DNA of 64,000 bases from Celerinatantimonas yamalensis (GCF_046054155.1 NZ_JBEQCT010000004.1:186001-250000), one strand, 5' to 3'; shown: positions 36,019-45,348, counted from the first letter of the stretch. Notes: generated from the letters alone by a model not told the origin. Made by a program: numbers and translations.

Positions 36019-36054
36019 TGTTATAACATAACACTTTGAAGCAGGCTGAATCAA
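36019..36054 (-). promoter_or_regulatory. Zur-like operator overlapping the predicted znuA promoter
   Basis: TGTTATAACATAACA at 36019-36033 matches the gammaproteobacterial Zur consensus TGTTATAWTATAACA at 14 of 15 positions (consensus from memory). On the minus strand, a TTGATT -35 box (36049-36054) and a TATGTT -10 box (36025-36030) are 18 nt apart, so the -10 lies inside the operator. Zinc-loaded Zur would therefore block transcription of the importer, 25 nt before the start codon. Confidence 0.7.
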
Positions 36055-36237
36055 TCACCACTCATCTTTTTCAGCTATAATTTTGATTGTTTAAAACTAT
36101 CAGTCTAGGCATAATGGCTGATAGAACACGTCATTATTGGCGTTCATCTCGATGGTACTGCGCCTCTCGTTTACATTACTTTGTGATGGCAAGCCGCAGC
36201 ATGGCCCTTGTTCTCCACTCAACGTCTGGAAATCATC

Positions 36238-37128
36238 ATGAATTTGCGAGATTTAGAGTATTTAATTGCGCTACAAGAAGTGAAACATTTTCGCAAAGCG
36301 GCAGAAAAGTGTTTTGTCAGCCAACCTACATTGAGCGGTCAGATCTCTAAGCTAGAAGAAGAGTTGGGATTATTGCTCATTGAACGGACTTCTCGCAAAG
36401 TGATATTCACTCATGCTGGCGAGGATATTGCGGCTAAAGCGCGGCAGATTTTGTTGGAGGTGAAAGGGCTTAAAGATATTGCTAAGAACTATCAAGCTCC
36501 GCTTGCTGGGCCATTGCACATGGGACTGATACCAACGGTTGCACCTTATGTTTTACCTAAAATTGTGCCGCCAATTCGTGAACATTTTCCAGATCTTGAG
36601 CTGTTTCTCTATGAAGAACAGACGAGTGCCTTGGTGAAAGGACTTGAAGAAGGTGAGTTAGACTGCTTAATTTTGGCTATTTTACCAGATATGGAACGCT
36701 TTGGCCGTATCGATCTGTATCGTGAGCCGTTGTTACTGGCATTACCGAAAATGCATCCGTGGCATCAGCGAGAACGGGTCGCTATCGAAGAGCTTAAAGG
36801 CCACCGCGTATTGATGCTAGAAGACGGCCACTGTTTACGTGACCAAGCTTTAGGTTATTGCTTTACTGCCGGAGCCAAAGAGGATACTAGTTTTAAAGCA
36901 ACCAGCCTTGAAACGTTACGACATATGGTCGCCGCTGATTGTGGGATCACGTTATTACCTGAACTCGCCGTCCCTCCGGCTGGCGAAGATCACGCTGATC
37001 TTTGTTATAAACGCTTTGTAGAACCGCAACCGGGGCGCACTATCAGTTTAGTCTATCGGATGCACTCGGTGCGTCGCCCCTGTTTTAATGAACTTGCCAA
37101 GCTTATCCAAGGGCTTATTCAATTCTAA
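36238..37128 (+). CDS. oxyR: Peroxide-sensing LysR regulator OxyR
   Basis: OxyR senses H2O2 by forming a Cys199-Cys208 disulfide and then activates peroxide-defence genes. The start at 36238 gives MNLRDLEYL and 296 residues; ten further codons upstream are rejected because the family starts here. The LysR helix-turn-helix covers about 1-60 (FRKAAEKCFVSQPTLSGQISKLEEELG). Cys199 (EDGHCLRDQ) and Cys208 (LGYCFTAG) fall at exactly the E. coli numbers. The TSLETLRHMVAADCGITLLP core is intact. It is divergent from the metal importer. Its probable targets ahpC and ahpF lie at 59322-61501. Confidence 0.96.
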   Translation: MNLRDLEYLIALQEVKHFRKAAEKCFVSQPTLSGQISKLEEELGLLLIERTSRKVIFTHAGEDIAAKARQILLEVKGLKDIAKNYQAPLAGPLHMGLIPTVAPYVLPKIVPPIREHFPDLELFLYEEQTSALVKGLEEGELDCLILAILPDMERFGRIDLYREPLLLALPKMHPWHQRERVAIEELKGHRVLMLEDGHCLRDQALGYCFTAGAKEDTSFKATSLETLRHMVAADCGITLLPELAVPPAGEDHADLCYKRFVEPQPGRTISLVYRMHSVRRPCFNELAKLIQGLIQF

Positions 37129-37141
37129 TCGCTATGCTATG

Positions 37142-37175
37142 GAGCACCCACGACGCTTAAGCGGCGCGAGTGCTC
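37142..37175. terminator. Possible hairpin between convergent oxyR and mrcA
   Basis: GAGCAC (37142-37147) pairs with GTGCTC (37170-37175), and the interior can extend the stem imperfectly around CGCTTAAGCG. It lies 14 nt past the oxyR stop and about 55 nt past the mrcA stop on the other strand. The T-run is weak, so termination efficiency is uncertain. Confidence 0.4.
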
Positions 37176-37230
37176 TAATTCATCCCTCTAGCGTTTTTCG
37201 TTTAACAACCTTCGCTTTATGAGCGGGTCG

Positions 37231-39741
37231 TTAAAAGATCTGATCCTGAATACTACTATCACTATTACTACCCGATGTTTGTACATATTGGGTTGGCTGA
37301 GTTCCTGCAATAAAATATTCAAAGCGACTGGTGTAGTCGGTTTTATTGCTGAGTAATCCAGTTTTATCATCAATCCTGACAGAAACAATGCCTGGCGGTG
37401 TGGGGAGCTGATGCTCAGGGATCCCAGTGAGAGCTGCGCGCATCAGATCAATCCATGCTGGCTGCGCTGTTTTACCGCCAAACTCGCCGCCATAAACCTG
37501 ATCTTTGCCCAAATTATTGTTATAAGCGCTGCTACCTAGGTTTCGAGTGTAATCATCAAAGCCTACCCAACTGGTCACAACAATACCGGGACCAAATCCG
37601 GAAAACCAGGCATCTCGCGAATCATTGGTGGTGCCGCTTTTGCCATAGATGTCATCACGGTGTAATTCTAATGCGCGCCAACCTGTACCATTCCATCCGG
37701 TATGATGCGCCCAACTGCCGCCACCAGTAATGACACTATGCATCGCTTGGGCCACTAAAAATGCATTTTGTTGTGAAATGATGCGCGGTGCTAATTGCTC
37801 TGGTGTGGCATAGTCAATCGGGCATTGTTTGAGTGGATTGCCAGGCTCACTTGTTAGCTGGACTATTGTCGGTGGCACTTGCGGATGCTCGCAGTGACTA
37901 CAGGCAATTTTGGGTTTCGCTTGATAGATAATCTGGTCGGTTGAATCACTAATATGATCAATAAAATAAGGCGTAATTAAAAAGCCGCCGTTGGCAAAGG
38001 TGGCATACCCTCTGACGACTTGTATAGGAGTCAATGAGGCTGAACCTAATGCAATGGTATCATTGTGTGGCAGTTCATCTTTGGCAAAACCAAACAGGTG
38101 TAAATGCTGAACGACACTGTCGATACCCAGTTTTCGCACCACTCTGACAGAGACAACGTTTTTCGATTCAGCCAAGGCGACGCGAAGGCGCAGCGGGCCA
38201 GCGTAAACGGGCGGTGAGTTTTTGGGGCGCCAAGCCGTTCCTAAACTCTGATCCCATTGATTGACCGGCGCGTCGTTGACTAGCGTTGCTAGTGTCATCC
38301 CACTGGCAAAGGCATCGGAGTAAATAAATGGTTTAATATTTGAACCGACTTGACGACGGGCCTGAATGGCACGGTTAAATTTACTCTGATTGAAACTAAA
38401 GCCACCGGAAATGGCCTCGATAGCGCCATCATCTGGACGCAACGCTACAATTGCAGCACTGGCATCGGGCAATTGCGAGAGACGATAATCGTTGCTGTCA
38501 GCTTCGGGCAATACCCAGATTACATCACCGGGTGCCAAGATTTGATGAGCGTTTTGCGGTTCATTGCCTTGTTTATCATCAGAGATAAAACGACGCGCCC
38601 ACTTCATGCCATCCCAATTCAAGGTGATCGTTTGTCCCCCTTTGATGATCGCAGTCGCTTGTTTGTCGGCTACGTCTGTGATGGTGGCTGCGCGCAGATG
38701 CGCATAATTAGGCAAGGTTGCAAGCTTATCTGTGATTGCCTGCTGGCTGAGCGGTGTTTGACCATCTTTCCACAAATGCATCACTGGGCCGCGAAACCCG
38801 TGGCGCATATCGTAGTTGAGCAGATTTTGTCGCAGCGCTTTTTCAGCGGCCAGTTGCCGCTGGGAAGTTACGGTGGTATAGACTTTTAAGCCACGAGTAT
38901 AGGCTTTATCACCATATTTTTGTTCCATTTCTTGGCGCACCATTTCGGCCAAATAGGGCGCATGAACTTGAATTTCTGCGCCGTGATAGGTGGCACTTAA
39001 TGGTGTGGCAATCGCCTGCTGGTAGGTTGCTTTATCAATATAATTTTGCTCTAACATTCGCCCTAATACCACATTGCGGCGTGATTTAGCGCGAATAGGG
39101 TCATGTAACGGATTGAGCGCCGATGGCGCCTTGGGAAGACCTGCTATCATCGCCATTTGCGGCAACGTCAGTTGGTTGACCGACTTGCCATAATAGACCT
39201 GCGCTGCAGCTCCCACACCATAGGCACGATAACCAAGCGAGATCTTATTTAAGTAGAGGTCTAAAATTTCATCTTTGCTGAGAATATGCTCGATTTGCAG
39301 TGCTAAGAAGATCTCTTTTATCTTGCGGATATAGGTTTTTTGCCGAGTTAGAAAGAAGTTGCGAGCGACTTGCTGGGTGATGGTACTCGCCCCTTGTGAT
39401 TTTTTACCTGTGAGCACGAGATTAAGCGCAGCGCGCATGATCCCTATTGGGTCAATCCCTGGGTTTTGATAAAAACGAGAGTCCTCAGTAGCAATAAAGG
39501 CCTGTTTCATTTTCAGCGGTATGTCTTGAATCGGCAGTGGGATACGGCGTTTTTCGCCAAACTGCGAAATGAGTTTGCCATCGGAGGTGAAAACACGCAT
39601 AGGGGTCTGCAATTGAACATCCTTGAGCGAATTTACATCTGGTAGTTCGGGCAGCACATAGATATACATTGCTCCAACGCCTGCTGTACCGACAACGGCG
39701 CCGAGCAGCATGATCCCTATAAGTCGTTTTAGTCGCTTCAT
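37231..39741 (-). CDS. mrcA: Penicillin-binding protein 1A (bifunctional peptidoglycan synthase)
   Basis: PBP1A polymerises lipid II and cross-links peptide stems in the periplasm. The start at 39741 gives MKRLKRLIGIMLLG and 836 residues; an extension of 13 codons lacks a ribosome site. After one N-terminal transmembrane helix (about 8-28), the glycosyltransferase domain has the catalytic Glu86 (ATEDSRFY) and QGASTITQQVARNFFLT. An OB-like insert follows at about 310-420. The transpeptidase domain has Ser467 in GSNIKPF, ESKN as the SxN motif and KSGTTND as the KTG box. The C-terminal tail is low in complexity (TSGSNSDSS). It is divergent from hofM, the usual gammaproteobacterial order. Confidence 0.96.
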   Translation of the reverse strand: MKRLKRLIGIMLLGAVVGTAGVGAMYIYVLPELPDVNSLKDVQLQTPMRVFTSDGKLISQFGEKRRIPLPIQDIPLKMKQAFIATEDSRFYQNPGIDPIGIMRAALNLVLTGKKSQGASTITQQVARNFFLTRQKTYIRKIKEIFLALQIEHILSKDEILDLYLNKISLGYRAYGVGAAAQVYYGKSVNQLTLPQMAMIAGLPKAPSALNPLHDPIRAKSRRNVVLGRMLEQNYIDKATYQQAIATPLSATYHGAEIQVHAPYLAEMVRQEMEQKYGDKAYTRGLKVYTTVTSQRQLAAEKALRQNLLNYDMRHGFRGPVMHLWKDGQTPLSQQAITDKLATLPNYAHLRAATITDVADKQATAIIKGGQTITLNWDGMKWARRFISDDKQGNEPQNAHQILAPGDVIWVLPEADSNDYRLSQLPDASAAIVALRPDDGAIEAISGGFSFNQSKFNRAIQARRQVGSNIKPFIYSDAFASGMTLATLVNDAPVNQWDQSLGTAWRPKNSPPVYAGPLRLRVALAESKNVVSVRVVRKLGIDSVVQHLHLFGFAKDELPHNDTIALGSASLTPIQVVRGYATFANGGFLITPYFIDHISDSTDQIIYQAKPKIACSHCEHPQVPPTIVQLTSEPGNPLKQCPIDYATPEQLAPRIISQQNAFLVAQAMHSVITGGGSWAHHTGWNGTGWRALELHRDDIYGKSGTTNDSRDAWFSGFGPGIVVTSWVGFDDYTRNLGSSAYNNNLGKDQVYGGEFGGKTAQPAWIDLMRAALTGIPEHQLPTPPGIVSVRIDDKTGLLSNKTDYTSRFEYFIAGTQPTQYVQTSGSNSDSSIQDQIF

Positions 39742-39915
39742 TGATTCAAGTTGCCCATGGTCTATTGCAAATACCAGCAATTATATAAGCAAGCGAGGTT
39801 ATGATTCGACCTATTTTAAGCGAATAAGCATAAAGGAATATACCTACTCACTATTGATTAAAATATTATTAATGAGTAAAATACGAAGATCGATGGCACA
39901 CACGCGGAGCGATTG

Positions 39916-40758
39916 ATGATAAAACCTCTCTATCTAGGGATTGAGCTGCAAGCCCATCAGCTTTGTGCGGTTGGGTTGCAAGCTGGCCTCGCCCCTAAAC
40001 CATTTACGAAAGCGCTTAGATGTGACGAAAGTTGGCCTGAACTGCTTTGGAACAAGCCGCAATGGCTAGCAGCTGGCTTGAGAGAACTTAAAAAAACGAT
40101 TGGTAAAGGACGTGTTTCGGTGGCGATTAATCTGCCTTTAAGCTGCGTTAGGCACACACTGGTTAGTCTACCGACCGTTCAAGCTCATCAGCCGAGTGTT
40201 ATTGCTGACCGTTGTCAGCGCAATGGTATGATCATTGAACCTCAGCAGTTAGTTCAAAGCCGTTGGTTGGCTGGTGATGGTCAGCGTTTCGGGGCAGGAT
40301 TGTATCAAGTTGTGATGATTGAACGGCGCTTACTGGGGGTGTTACAGACCTTATGCCATCGTCTACATTGGTCATTGCAGCGAATTGATTTAAGTTGTTT
40401 TGCTCGCGCCTACGCTTGGTGGCACGTTGAGTCCCCTTGGCCGGGACGCTATGCTGAGCTGCATGTTGCCCAAGTGAACCAGACCCAAGAGGTGAGTTTA
40501 TTTTTACATAAACGATTATTGGACTGGCGCCGATTCGATGTCAGTTTAGGTGAGTCATTGGCACATTATTTAACGCAATTACAACTTTTATGGCGACGTT
40601 TGTCTGGTATTGAGCTCAAACAAATTCGTAGTTTGGAACATCTATCGCTTGACCCATCACCTGTCATAATCCGCTCTGGGGAGCGTCTATGGGCTCAACA
40701 TGATGACTCTTTAGCCGCGTTCGGTGCGGCTTTGGCCATCTCGCATGAGCGGTTATAA
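39916..40758 (+). CDS. hofM: PilM/HofM-like competence pilus assembly protein
   Basis: A 280-residue actin-like protein (PilM/ComA/HofM) that forms the cytoplasmic part of the type IV pilus alignment complex used for DNA uptake. Similarity is weak, as is usual for this family. The N-terminal YLGIELQAHQLCAVGLQ and the block RVSVAINLPLSCVRHTLVSLP fit the PilM fold, and the position just after mrcA is diagnostic. GGAG precedes the ATG at 39916. It overlaps the next gene by 14 bp. No membrane segment is seen. Confidence 0.8.
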   Translation: MIKPLYLGIELQAHQLCAVGLQAGLAPKPFTKALRCDESWPELLWNKPQWLAAGLRELKKTIGKGRVSVAINLPLSCVRHTLVSLPTVQAHQPSVIADRCQRNGMIIEPQQLVQSRWLAGDGQRFGAGLYQVVMIERRLLGVLQTLCHRLHWSLQRIDLSCFARAYAWWHVESPWPGRYAELHVAQVNQTQEVSLFLHKRLLDWRRFDVSLGESLAHYLTQLQLLWRRLSGIELKQIRSLEHLSLDPSPVIIRSGERLWAQHDDSLAAFGAALAISHERL

Positions 40759-41203
40759 CTTTGTTCCTACACGTCCTCACACCGATAAATTCTCGTGGTC
40801 GGTAGTGATGTTGTCGCTATTGTTGCTAGGGACTTTAGCGCTGCATAATCGGCAGTTGCATCATCAATTGACAACGGCTCGCGATCATGAGCTGCAATTG
40901 CGTCAGCAATGGCGTGGCCAACCCATGTCGGCTATTGATAAACATCCCGTTAAATTTTGGTCAACTCGGCTTATGAATATTACTCAGCAGCTTCCACCCA
41001 AGGCTTATTTGCGACAACTTCGTATCAGTCGCAAGCGGTTAATGTTAGTAGGGCGAGTGCACAAAGCGCTGCAAGCTAGGCTATTTTTGCAGCGATTACG
41101 CGCACTTAGTTGGGTGCGGGTGGGGCAATTAAAGAAACTACAACGTAAACCAACTCAACAAGAGTATCAATTTGTACTGGAATTAAGACTTAACCATGAT
41201 TAG
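40745..41203 (+). CDS. hofN: PilN/HofN-like inner membrane protein
   Basis: A 152-residue protein with the PilN layout: a short cytoplasmic N-terminus carrying the conserved YNFVPTRP-type motif that binds PilM, one transmembrane helix at about 20-38 (VVMLSLLLLGTLALH), a coiled stretch, and a periplasmic ferredoxin-like domain ending in YQFVLELRL. I chose the ATG at 40745 because it puts the INLLPWR-like motif at the N-terminus; an in-frame start seven codons upstream is also possible. It overlaps hofM by 14 bp and hofO by 8 bp. Confidence 0.78.
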   Translation: MSGYNFVPTRPHTDKFSWSVVMLSLLLLGTLALHNRQLHHQLTTARDHELQLRQQWRGQPMSAIDKHPVKFWSTRLMNITQQLPPKAYLRQLRISRKRLMLVGRVHKALQARLFLQRLRALSWVRVGQLKKLQRKPTQQEYQFVLELRLNHD

Positions 41204-41612
41204 TTCACAGAGCACACTGCGTAAGTTCATCATGTTAGGTGTAATGCTCACCCTGCTCGGATTAGGTTGGGACTGGTTAGCTTGTCGCGCGCAGCTCGCT
41301 CAGATCAGTGCTGCACAGCGCCAGTTACAACATAGCCTTTGGCAACGCTCATCGATGCACCGCTCAGGGCAAATTAAACTCGCATCTGATTGGCTGAGTC
41401 ATCTGCCTTTTACCTTACGAGCCTACCAGATCCATGGTCATCAGCTTAGCCTGATAGGTGATGGTCAATTTGGGCCCCTTATCCAGTGGCTGAACCGAGC
41501 ATCAATGCTGGGTATTACGCAGCGCTTGAAACAGTTGAAACTTGCCAGTGAAACAGCAGATGGACAAATGTTGCGGATAGAACTGATATTAAACTGGTCG
41601 CCGCATTCATGA
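41196..41612 (+). CDS. hofO: PilO/HofO-like inner membrane protein
   Basis: A 138-residue bitopic protein: a helix at about 11-28 (FIMLGVMLTLLGLGWDWL) followed by a periplasmic domain with a short coiled coil and a PilO-like beta-alpha-beta domain (YQIHGHQLSLIGDGQFGPLIQWLN). PilN and PilO heterodimers link the cytoplasmic PilM ring to the lipoprotein and secretin. Shorter than canonical PilO (about 200), it matches the competence-type HofO. It overlaps hofN by 8 bp and hofP by 4 bp. Assignment rests mainly on context and topology. Confidence 0.75.
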   Translation: MISSQSTLRKFIMLGVMLTLLGLGWDWLACRAQLAQISAAQRQLQHSLWQRSSMHRSGQIKLASDWLSHLPFTLRAYQIHGHQLSLIGDGQFGPLIQWLNRASMLGITQRLKQLKLASETADGQMLRIELILNWSPHS

Positions 41613-42016
41613 CTCGTGTGATGATTTTTGTGCTGATAGTGGTATGTGGTTTCGAGTCCACTTGGGCGATTCGCAATCCATTTTTACGACCAATGACGAA
41701 AAGTGATAAGCCAGGCACTCGTGCACCTATTGATAGCCCGTCGGCGTCTGCCAAGACGAAAATACAACGCAATAGCCCAACATTATCTGCTTCTCATTTA
41801 GAGTGCCCTCATCATTGGCATTATCGAGGTGAGCTCGACACGAGAAATAGTCATTACGCGCTAATGCAGCAACCCAATGGAGGGTATCGCTGGGTTGCAC
41901 AAGGTCAGCGATTAGAAGGAACACTATGGCGACTTTTCAGCATTCAACACAACAGCATTCAACTGATAGCCCATGTCACGCCGCAGCAATGCCACATGGC
42001 GCGAGATTACCACTAA
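41609..42016 (+). CDS. hofP: PilP/HofP-like periplasmic protein
   Basis: A 135-residue exported protein in the position of PilP/HofP. Residues 1-20 form a signal peptide (MTRVMIFVLIVVCGFESTWA), followed by RNPFLRP, the NPF-type motif with which PilP contacts PilN/PilO. No lipobox is evident, as in HofP. The C-terminal half has the beta-rich pattern YRWVAQGQRLEGTLWRLFSI that resembles the PilP homology domain. The start overlaps the hofO stop (ATGA), and the secretin gene begins inside its 3' end. Confidence 0.72.
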   Translation: MTRVMIFVLIVVCGFESTWAIRNPFLRPMTKSDKPGTRAPIDSPSASAKTKIQRNSPTLSASHLECPHHWHYRGELDTRNSHYALMQQPNGGYRWVAQGQRLEGTLWRLFSIQHNSIQLIAHVTPQQCHMARDYH

Positions 42017-43599
42017 TACTTTTGTTGATAGGGTTGATATGGGGCGGCTATGCTTTGCGGGTAGAGGCTCAGCCGCAATCGTTGTCGTTGCAATTTCGTA
42101 CTCGCGATACACAGCCTGAAGTGGTGTTACAGTTTGTCGGTACATTACCCCATTATCGAGCTGTTAGCCGAAATGGTCAGTTAAATTTGTGGTTTGATTC
42201 ACCCGTACATGGTTCTATTTTGGCATTAAAACGCTTAAAAAAGAGTCATCCGATACTAAAAAAGCTGCGCTGGCGGACTCATCCAGCTCGTTTAAGCGTG
42301 CAATTTAACGGAGCGTTGCAGCCTCAGCTACAAGCCAATAAGCATCGTCACCAATTAGTGATTCGTGCTCAGACTGGCACGGCGCAGGCGCAAATTGCGC
42401 TCAATGTTTCTCAGATGCCCGTTGATAAGCTCTTGTTATGGCTGGCGGACCGAGTCGGTCAAGATGTTTTATTGCGTACTCAATCTGCACCGAAAATAAG
42501 TTTAACCTTGCACCAGCAAAATTGGCGTAAAGTGTTTGCATTGATTTTAAAGTTTTGTGGTTTGCATGCCAGTCGAGTGCAGAACACATGGTTTATTGAG
42601 CCGCTACAGTCGTTATTAAAACGTCAGCGCCAGCAGCTTGATGAAGCCAAAATAGCGACGCGTATCGCCTCCCTTCATAGTGCGGTTATTCCAATTCGCT
42701 ATGCGAAGGTGAAACAACTCGTCAAGATTATTCGTTCAGCGATGCGCCACCGTTTGTCTGCTCGCAGCACTTTATCGGCGGATACTCGCACCAATACATT
42801 AATTATTCGTGCGCTCTCTTCTGAGATGCGTATTTTAAAGCAGTTGGTTAACACACTGGATAAACCGGTGCGGGAGGTTGATATTGCCTCTCGAATGGTG
42901 ACAGTGCATTCGAATATTTCTAAGGAACTCGGGGTGCAATGGACGATGAAACACCCACAGATAGGGACAACTGATAACATGGATGCGCTGAATATCCAGT
43001 TGCCAGTGGCGCAGCCAACCAGTCAAGCGGCCTTTAAACTTGGCCATATTGGTTCTGCCTCTATGCTCGATCTAGAGCTATCTGCTCTTGAAGAGGAAAA
43101 TAAAGGCGAAATTATTGCGACCCCGCAGATCACCACTGCGAACTTGCAACCTGCCTATATTGCTCAAGGGCGCGAGATCCCTTATGTGGAGTCAGCTGCC
43201 AGTGGCGCGACTTCAGTCACTTTTAAAAAAGCCGAGTTGAGTCTGAGGGTGACGCCCCAGATCACCCCATCGAATGGCATTTTATTAAATCTATTAATCA
43301 CTCAAAATAACGAAGGGAATACAGTTGAAACGCCAACTGGGCGGGCGGTTGCGATTAATACCCAAGAGATCAAAACCCAAGTGCTATTACATAATGGTGA
43401 AACGATTGTGTTAGGCGGTATTTATCAACAGCAGAAACAAAAATCAGTGAGCAAAGTACCTTTCCTTGGAGATATTCCTGCAATTGGTCAACTATTTCGT
43501 CATACTATTCACAAAGTACAAAAGAATGAATTATTAATATTTGTCACACCCACCATAGTCACATCGCCAAAGATATTGGCTAAGCATCTGCCCAGCTGA
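41926..43599 (+). CDS. hofQ: Type IV pilus/competence secretin (PilQ/HofQ/ComE)
   Basis: The outer-membrane secretin through which the DNA-uptake pilus passes. The mature protein has an AMIN-like region, a secretin-TonB short domain (VSQMPVDKLLLWLADRVGQ), an N1/NolW domain (VIPIRYAKVKQLVKIIRSA...TNTLIIRALSSEM) and the secretin core from about 330 (IIATPQITTANLQPAYIAQG, VTPQITPSNGILLNLLI, VLGGIYQQ, PFLGDIPAIGQLFRH, LLIFVTPTIV). The ATG at 41926 follows AGAAGGA but overlaps hofP by 91 bp; the ATG at 41989 gives a shorter signal peptide with a weaker ribosome site. No traffic ATPase or prepilin peptidase lies nearby. Confidence 0.92.
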   Translation: MATFQHSTQQHSTDSPCHAAAMPHGARLPLILLLIGLIWGGYALRVEAQPQSLSLQFRTRDTQPEVVLQFVGTLPHYRAVSRNGQLNLWFDSPVHGSILALKRLKKSHPILKKLRWRTHPARLSVQFNGALQPQLQANKHRHQLVIRAQTGTAQAQIALNVSQMPVDKLLLWLADRVGQDVLLRTQSAPKISLTLHQQNWRKVFALILKFCGLHASRVQNTWFIEPLQSLLKRQRQQLDEAKIATRIASLHSAVIPIRYAKVKQLVKIIRSAMRHRLSARSTLSADTRTNTLIIRALSSEMRILKQLVNTLDKPVREVDIASRMVTVHSNISKELGVQWTMKHPQIGTTDNMDALNIQLPVAQPTSQAAFKLGHIGSASMLDLELSALEEENKGEIIATPQITTANLQPAYIAQGREIPYVESAASGATSVTFKKAELSLRVTPQITPSNGILLNLLITQNNEGNTVETPTGRAVAINTQEIKTQVLLHNGETIVLGGIYQQQKQKSVSKVPFLGDIPAIGQLFRHTIHKVQKNELLIFVTPTIVTSPKILAKHLPS

Positions 43600-43741
43600 A
43601 TTTCCGGTTGCCAAAGCAGTGTGCAAACTGAGATAATCGCGCACCTGATCTTTGGTAAAATAAAAAGGTTGGTTACGATGGTACTCCGCAAGTTTGTCAG
43701 CGGGGGATGAATTGACGCAATAGATTGTTAATGTAGAGAAC

Positions 43742-44260
43742 ATGGCTGAAAAACGAAATATTTTTTTAATTGGTCCGATGGGCGCAGGCAAAAGTACCAT
43801 TGGACGTCACTTAGCTTCACAACTGCACATGCAGTTTCATGATACTGACAGTGAGATTGAGCGCCGTACCGGTGCCGATATCTCCTGGGTTTTTGATGTG
43901 GAAGGTGAAGAAGGTTTCCGTGCTCGCGAAGAGACTGTTATAGATGATATGACCCAGTTACAAGGGATCGTCTTAGCAACGGGAGGCGGCTGTATTAAGA
44001 GTAAAGAGAGTCGCAACCGTCTTTCAGCTCGCGGCATTGTTGTCTATCTTGAAACATCTATTGAGAAGCAATTTGCGCGAACTCAGCGAGATAAACGTCG
44101 ACCACTGCTACAAAACTGCGATGATCCGCGTGAGCGTCTTGAGCAATTAGCCCAAGAACGTTTGCCGATGTATGAAGAAATTGCCGACTATCGAGTCGTC
44201 ACTGATGATCAAAGTGCGAAAGCGGTGGCCAATCAGATTATTGAATTGTTAGGGTTTTAA
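43742..44260 (+). CDS. aroK: Shikimate kinase I
   Basis: AroK phosphorylates shikimate at O3 with ATP, the fifth step to chorismate. The 172-residue product has Walker A GPMGAGKST at 11-19, the shikimate-binding DTDSEIERRTGADISWVFD, GGG in LATGGGCIKS, and the lid region RDKRRPLLQ. It starts 142 nt after hofQ and is followed by aroB after 9 nt. The aroK-aroB-damX-dam-rpe-gph-trpS order is typical of enteric-type gammaproteobacteria. Confidence 0.97.
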   Translation: MAEKRNIFLIGPMGAGKSTIGRHLASQLHMQFHDTDSEIERRTGADISWVFDVEGEEGFRAREETVIDDMTQLQGIVLATGGGCIKSKESRNRLSARGIVVYLETSIEKQFARTQRDKRRPLLQNCDDPRERLEQLAQERLPMYEEIADYRVVTDDQSAKAVANQIIELLGF

Positions 44261-44269
44261 ATCAATCTT

Positions 44270-45346
44270 ATGGAAAGGTTAACCGTTGCATTAGGTGATC
44301 GCAGCTATCCCATTTCAATCGGGCCAGGCCTGTTAGGTCAGCCCGATTTTTTTCAGGGAGTGCTTCGTTCAACCCAAATTATGGTGGTGACCAACGAAAC
44401 AGTTGGGCCCTTATATTTAGAGCTATTGCAACGCACTTTAGCGAATTTTCAGGTTGATGTGGTCACCTTACCTGATGGTGAACAATACAAAACTAGCGAA
44501 ACTTTAGAGCAGATTTATACCGGTTTGCTTGAGCATAATCATGGTCGAGATACCACGATCATTGCTCTCGGAGGCGGTGTCATTGGTGATATGGCAGGTT
44601 TTGCAGCGGCGTGTTATCAGCGCGGTGTTGCTTTCATTCAAGTGCCGACAACCCTTCTTGCCCAAGTCGACTCATCCGTCGGCGGAAAAACCGCGGTCAA
44701 CCATCGATTAGGTAAAAACATGATCGGTGCGTTTTATCAACCGCGCAGCGTCATTATTGATATTGATTGCCTGAAAACATTACCTCTGAGAGAGTTTCAA
44801 GCGGGAATGGCTGAAGTAATCAAATATGGCATTATGTATGACGGCGAATTTTTTACTTGGCTTGAGGATAACCTCGAAGCGTTACAGCGTTTAGACGCTG
44901 CAACGCTGACGTATGCTATTCAGCGCTGCTGTCAGATTAAAGCTGAGGTTGTTGCCAAAGATGAAACTGAGCAAGGGCTTCGTGCTTTATTAAATTTAGG
45001 TCATACCTTTGGTCATGCGATTGAAGCGGAACAAGGTTATGGCAACTGGCTGCACGGTGAGGCCGTGTCTGTCGGGATGGTGATGGCAGCGATTAGTGCG
45101 GAGCATCAAAGTTTACTAAGCGGTGCGCAAACGCGACGTATTCGGCAGTTATTAGAACGAGTAGGATTACCGATTCGTCCGCCTCGCAGCATGACTGTAG
45201 ACGATTTTATGACACATATGATGCGTGATAAAAAAGTACTCAATCAGCAGCTGCGGTTGATTCTGCCAACGTCTATAGGATCAGCTATAATTACCGATCA
45301 ACTTGATCAAGCTGATATTGCCCGAGTCTTGCAGGCTGTTCGTTGA
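44270..45346 (+). CDS. aroB: 3-dehydroquinate synthase
   Basis: AroB cyclises DAHP to 3-dehydroquinate with NAD+ and a divalent metal, the second step of the shikimate pathway. The 358-residue product shows the nucleotide-binding DGEQYKTSETLEQIY and GGGVIGDMAGFAAACYQRG motifs, the substrate loop VPTTLLAQVDSSVGGKTAVNH, and the metal ligands Glu in AEVIKYG, His in NLGHTFGHAIE and His in WLHGEAVS. It follows aroK by 9 nt, and its stop lies 2 nt before the damX ATG. Confidence 0.98.
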   Translation: MERLTVALGDRSYPISIGPGLLGQPDFFQGVLRSTQIMVVTNETVGPLYLELLQRTLANFQVDVVTLPDGEQYKTSETLEQIYTGLLEHNHGRDTTIIALGGGVIGDMAGFAAACYQRGVAFIQVPTTLLAQVDSSVGGKTAVNHRLGKNMIGAFYQPRSVIIDIDCLKTLPLREFQAGMAEVIKYGIMYDGEFFTWLEDNLEALQRLDAATLTYAIQRCCQIKAEVVAKDETEQGLRALLNLGHTFGHAIEAEQGYGNWLHGEAVSVGMVMAAISAEHQSLLSGAQTRRIRQLLERVGLPIRPPRSMTVDDFMTHMMRDKKVLNQQLRLILPTSIGSAIITDQLDQADIARVLQAVR

Positions 45347-45348
45347 CC

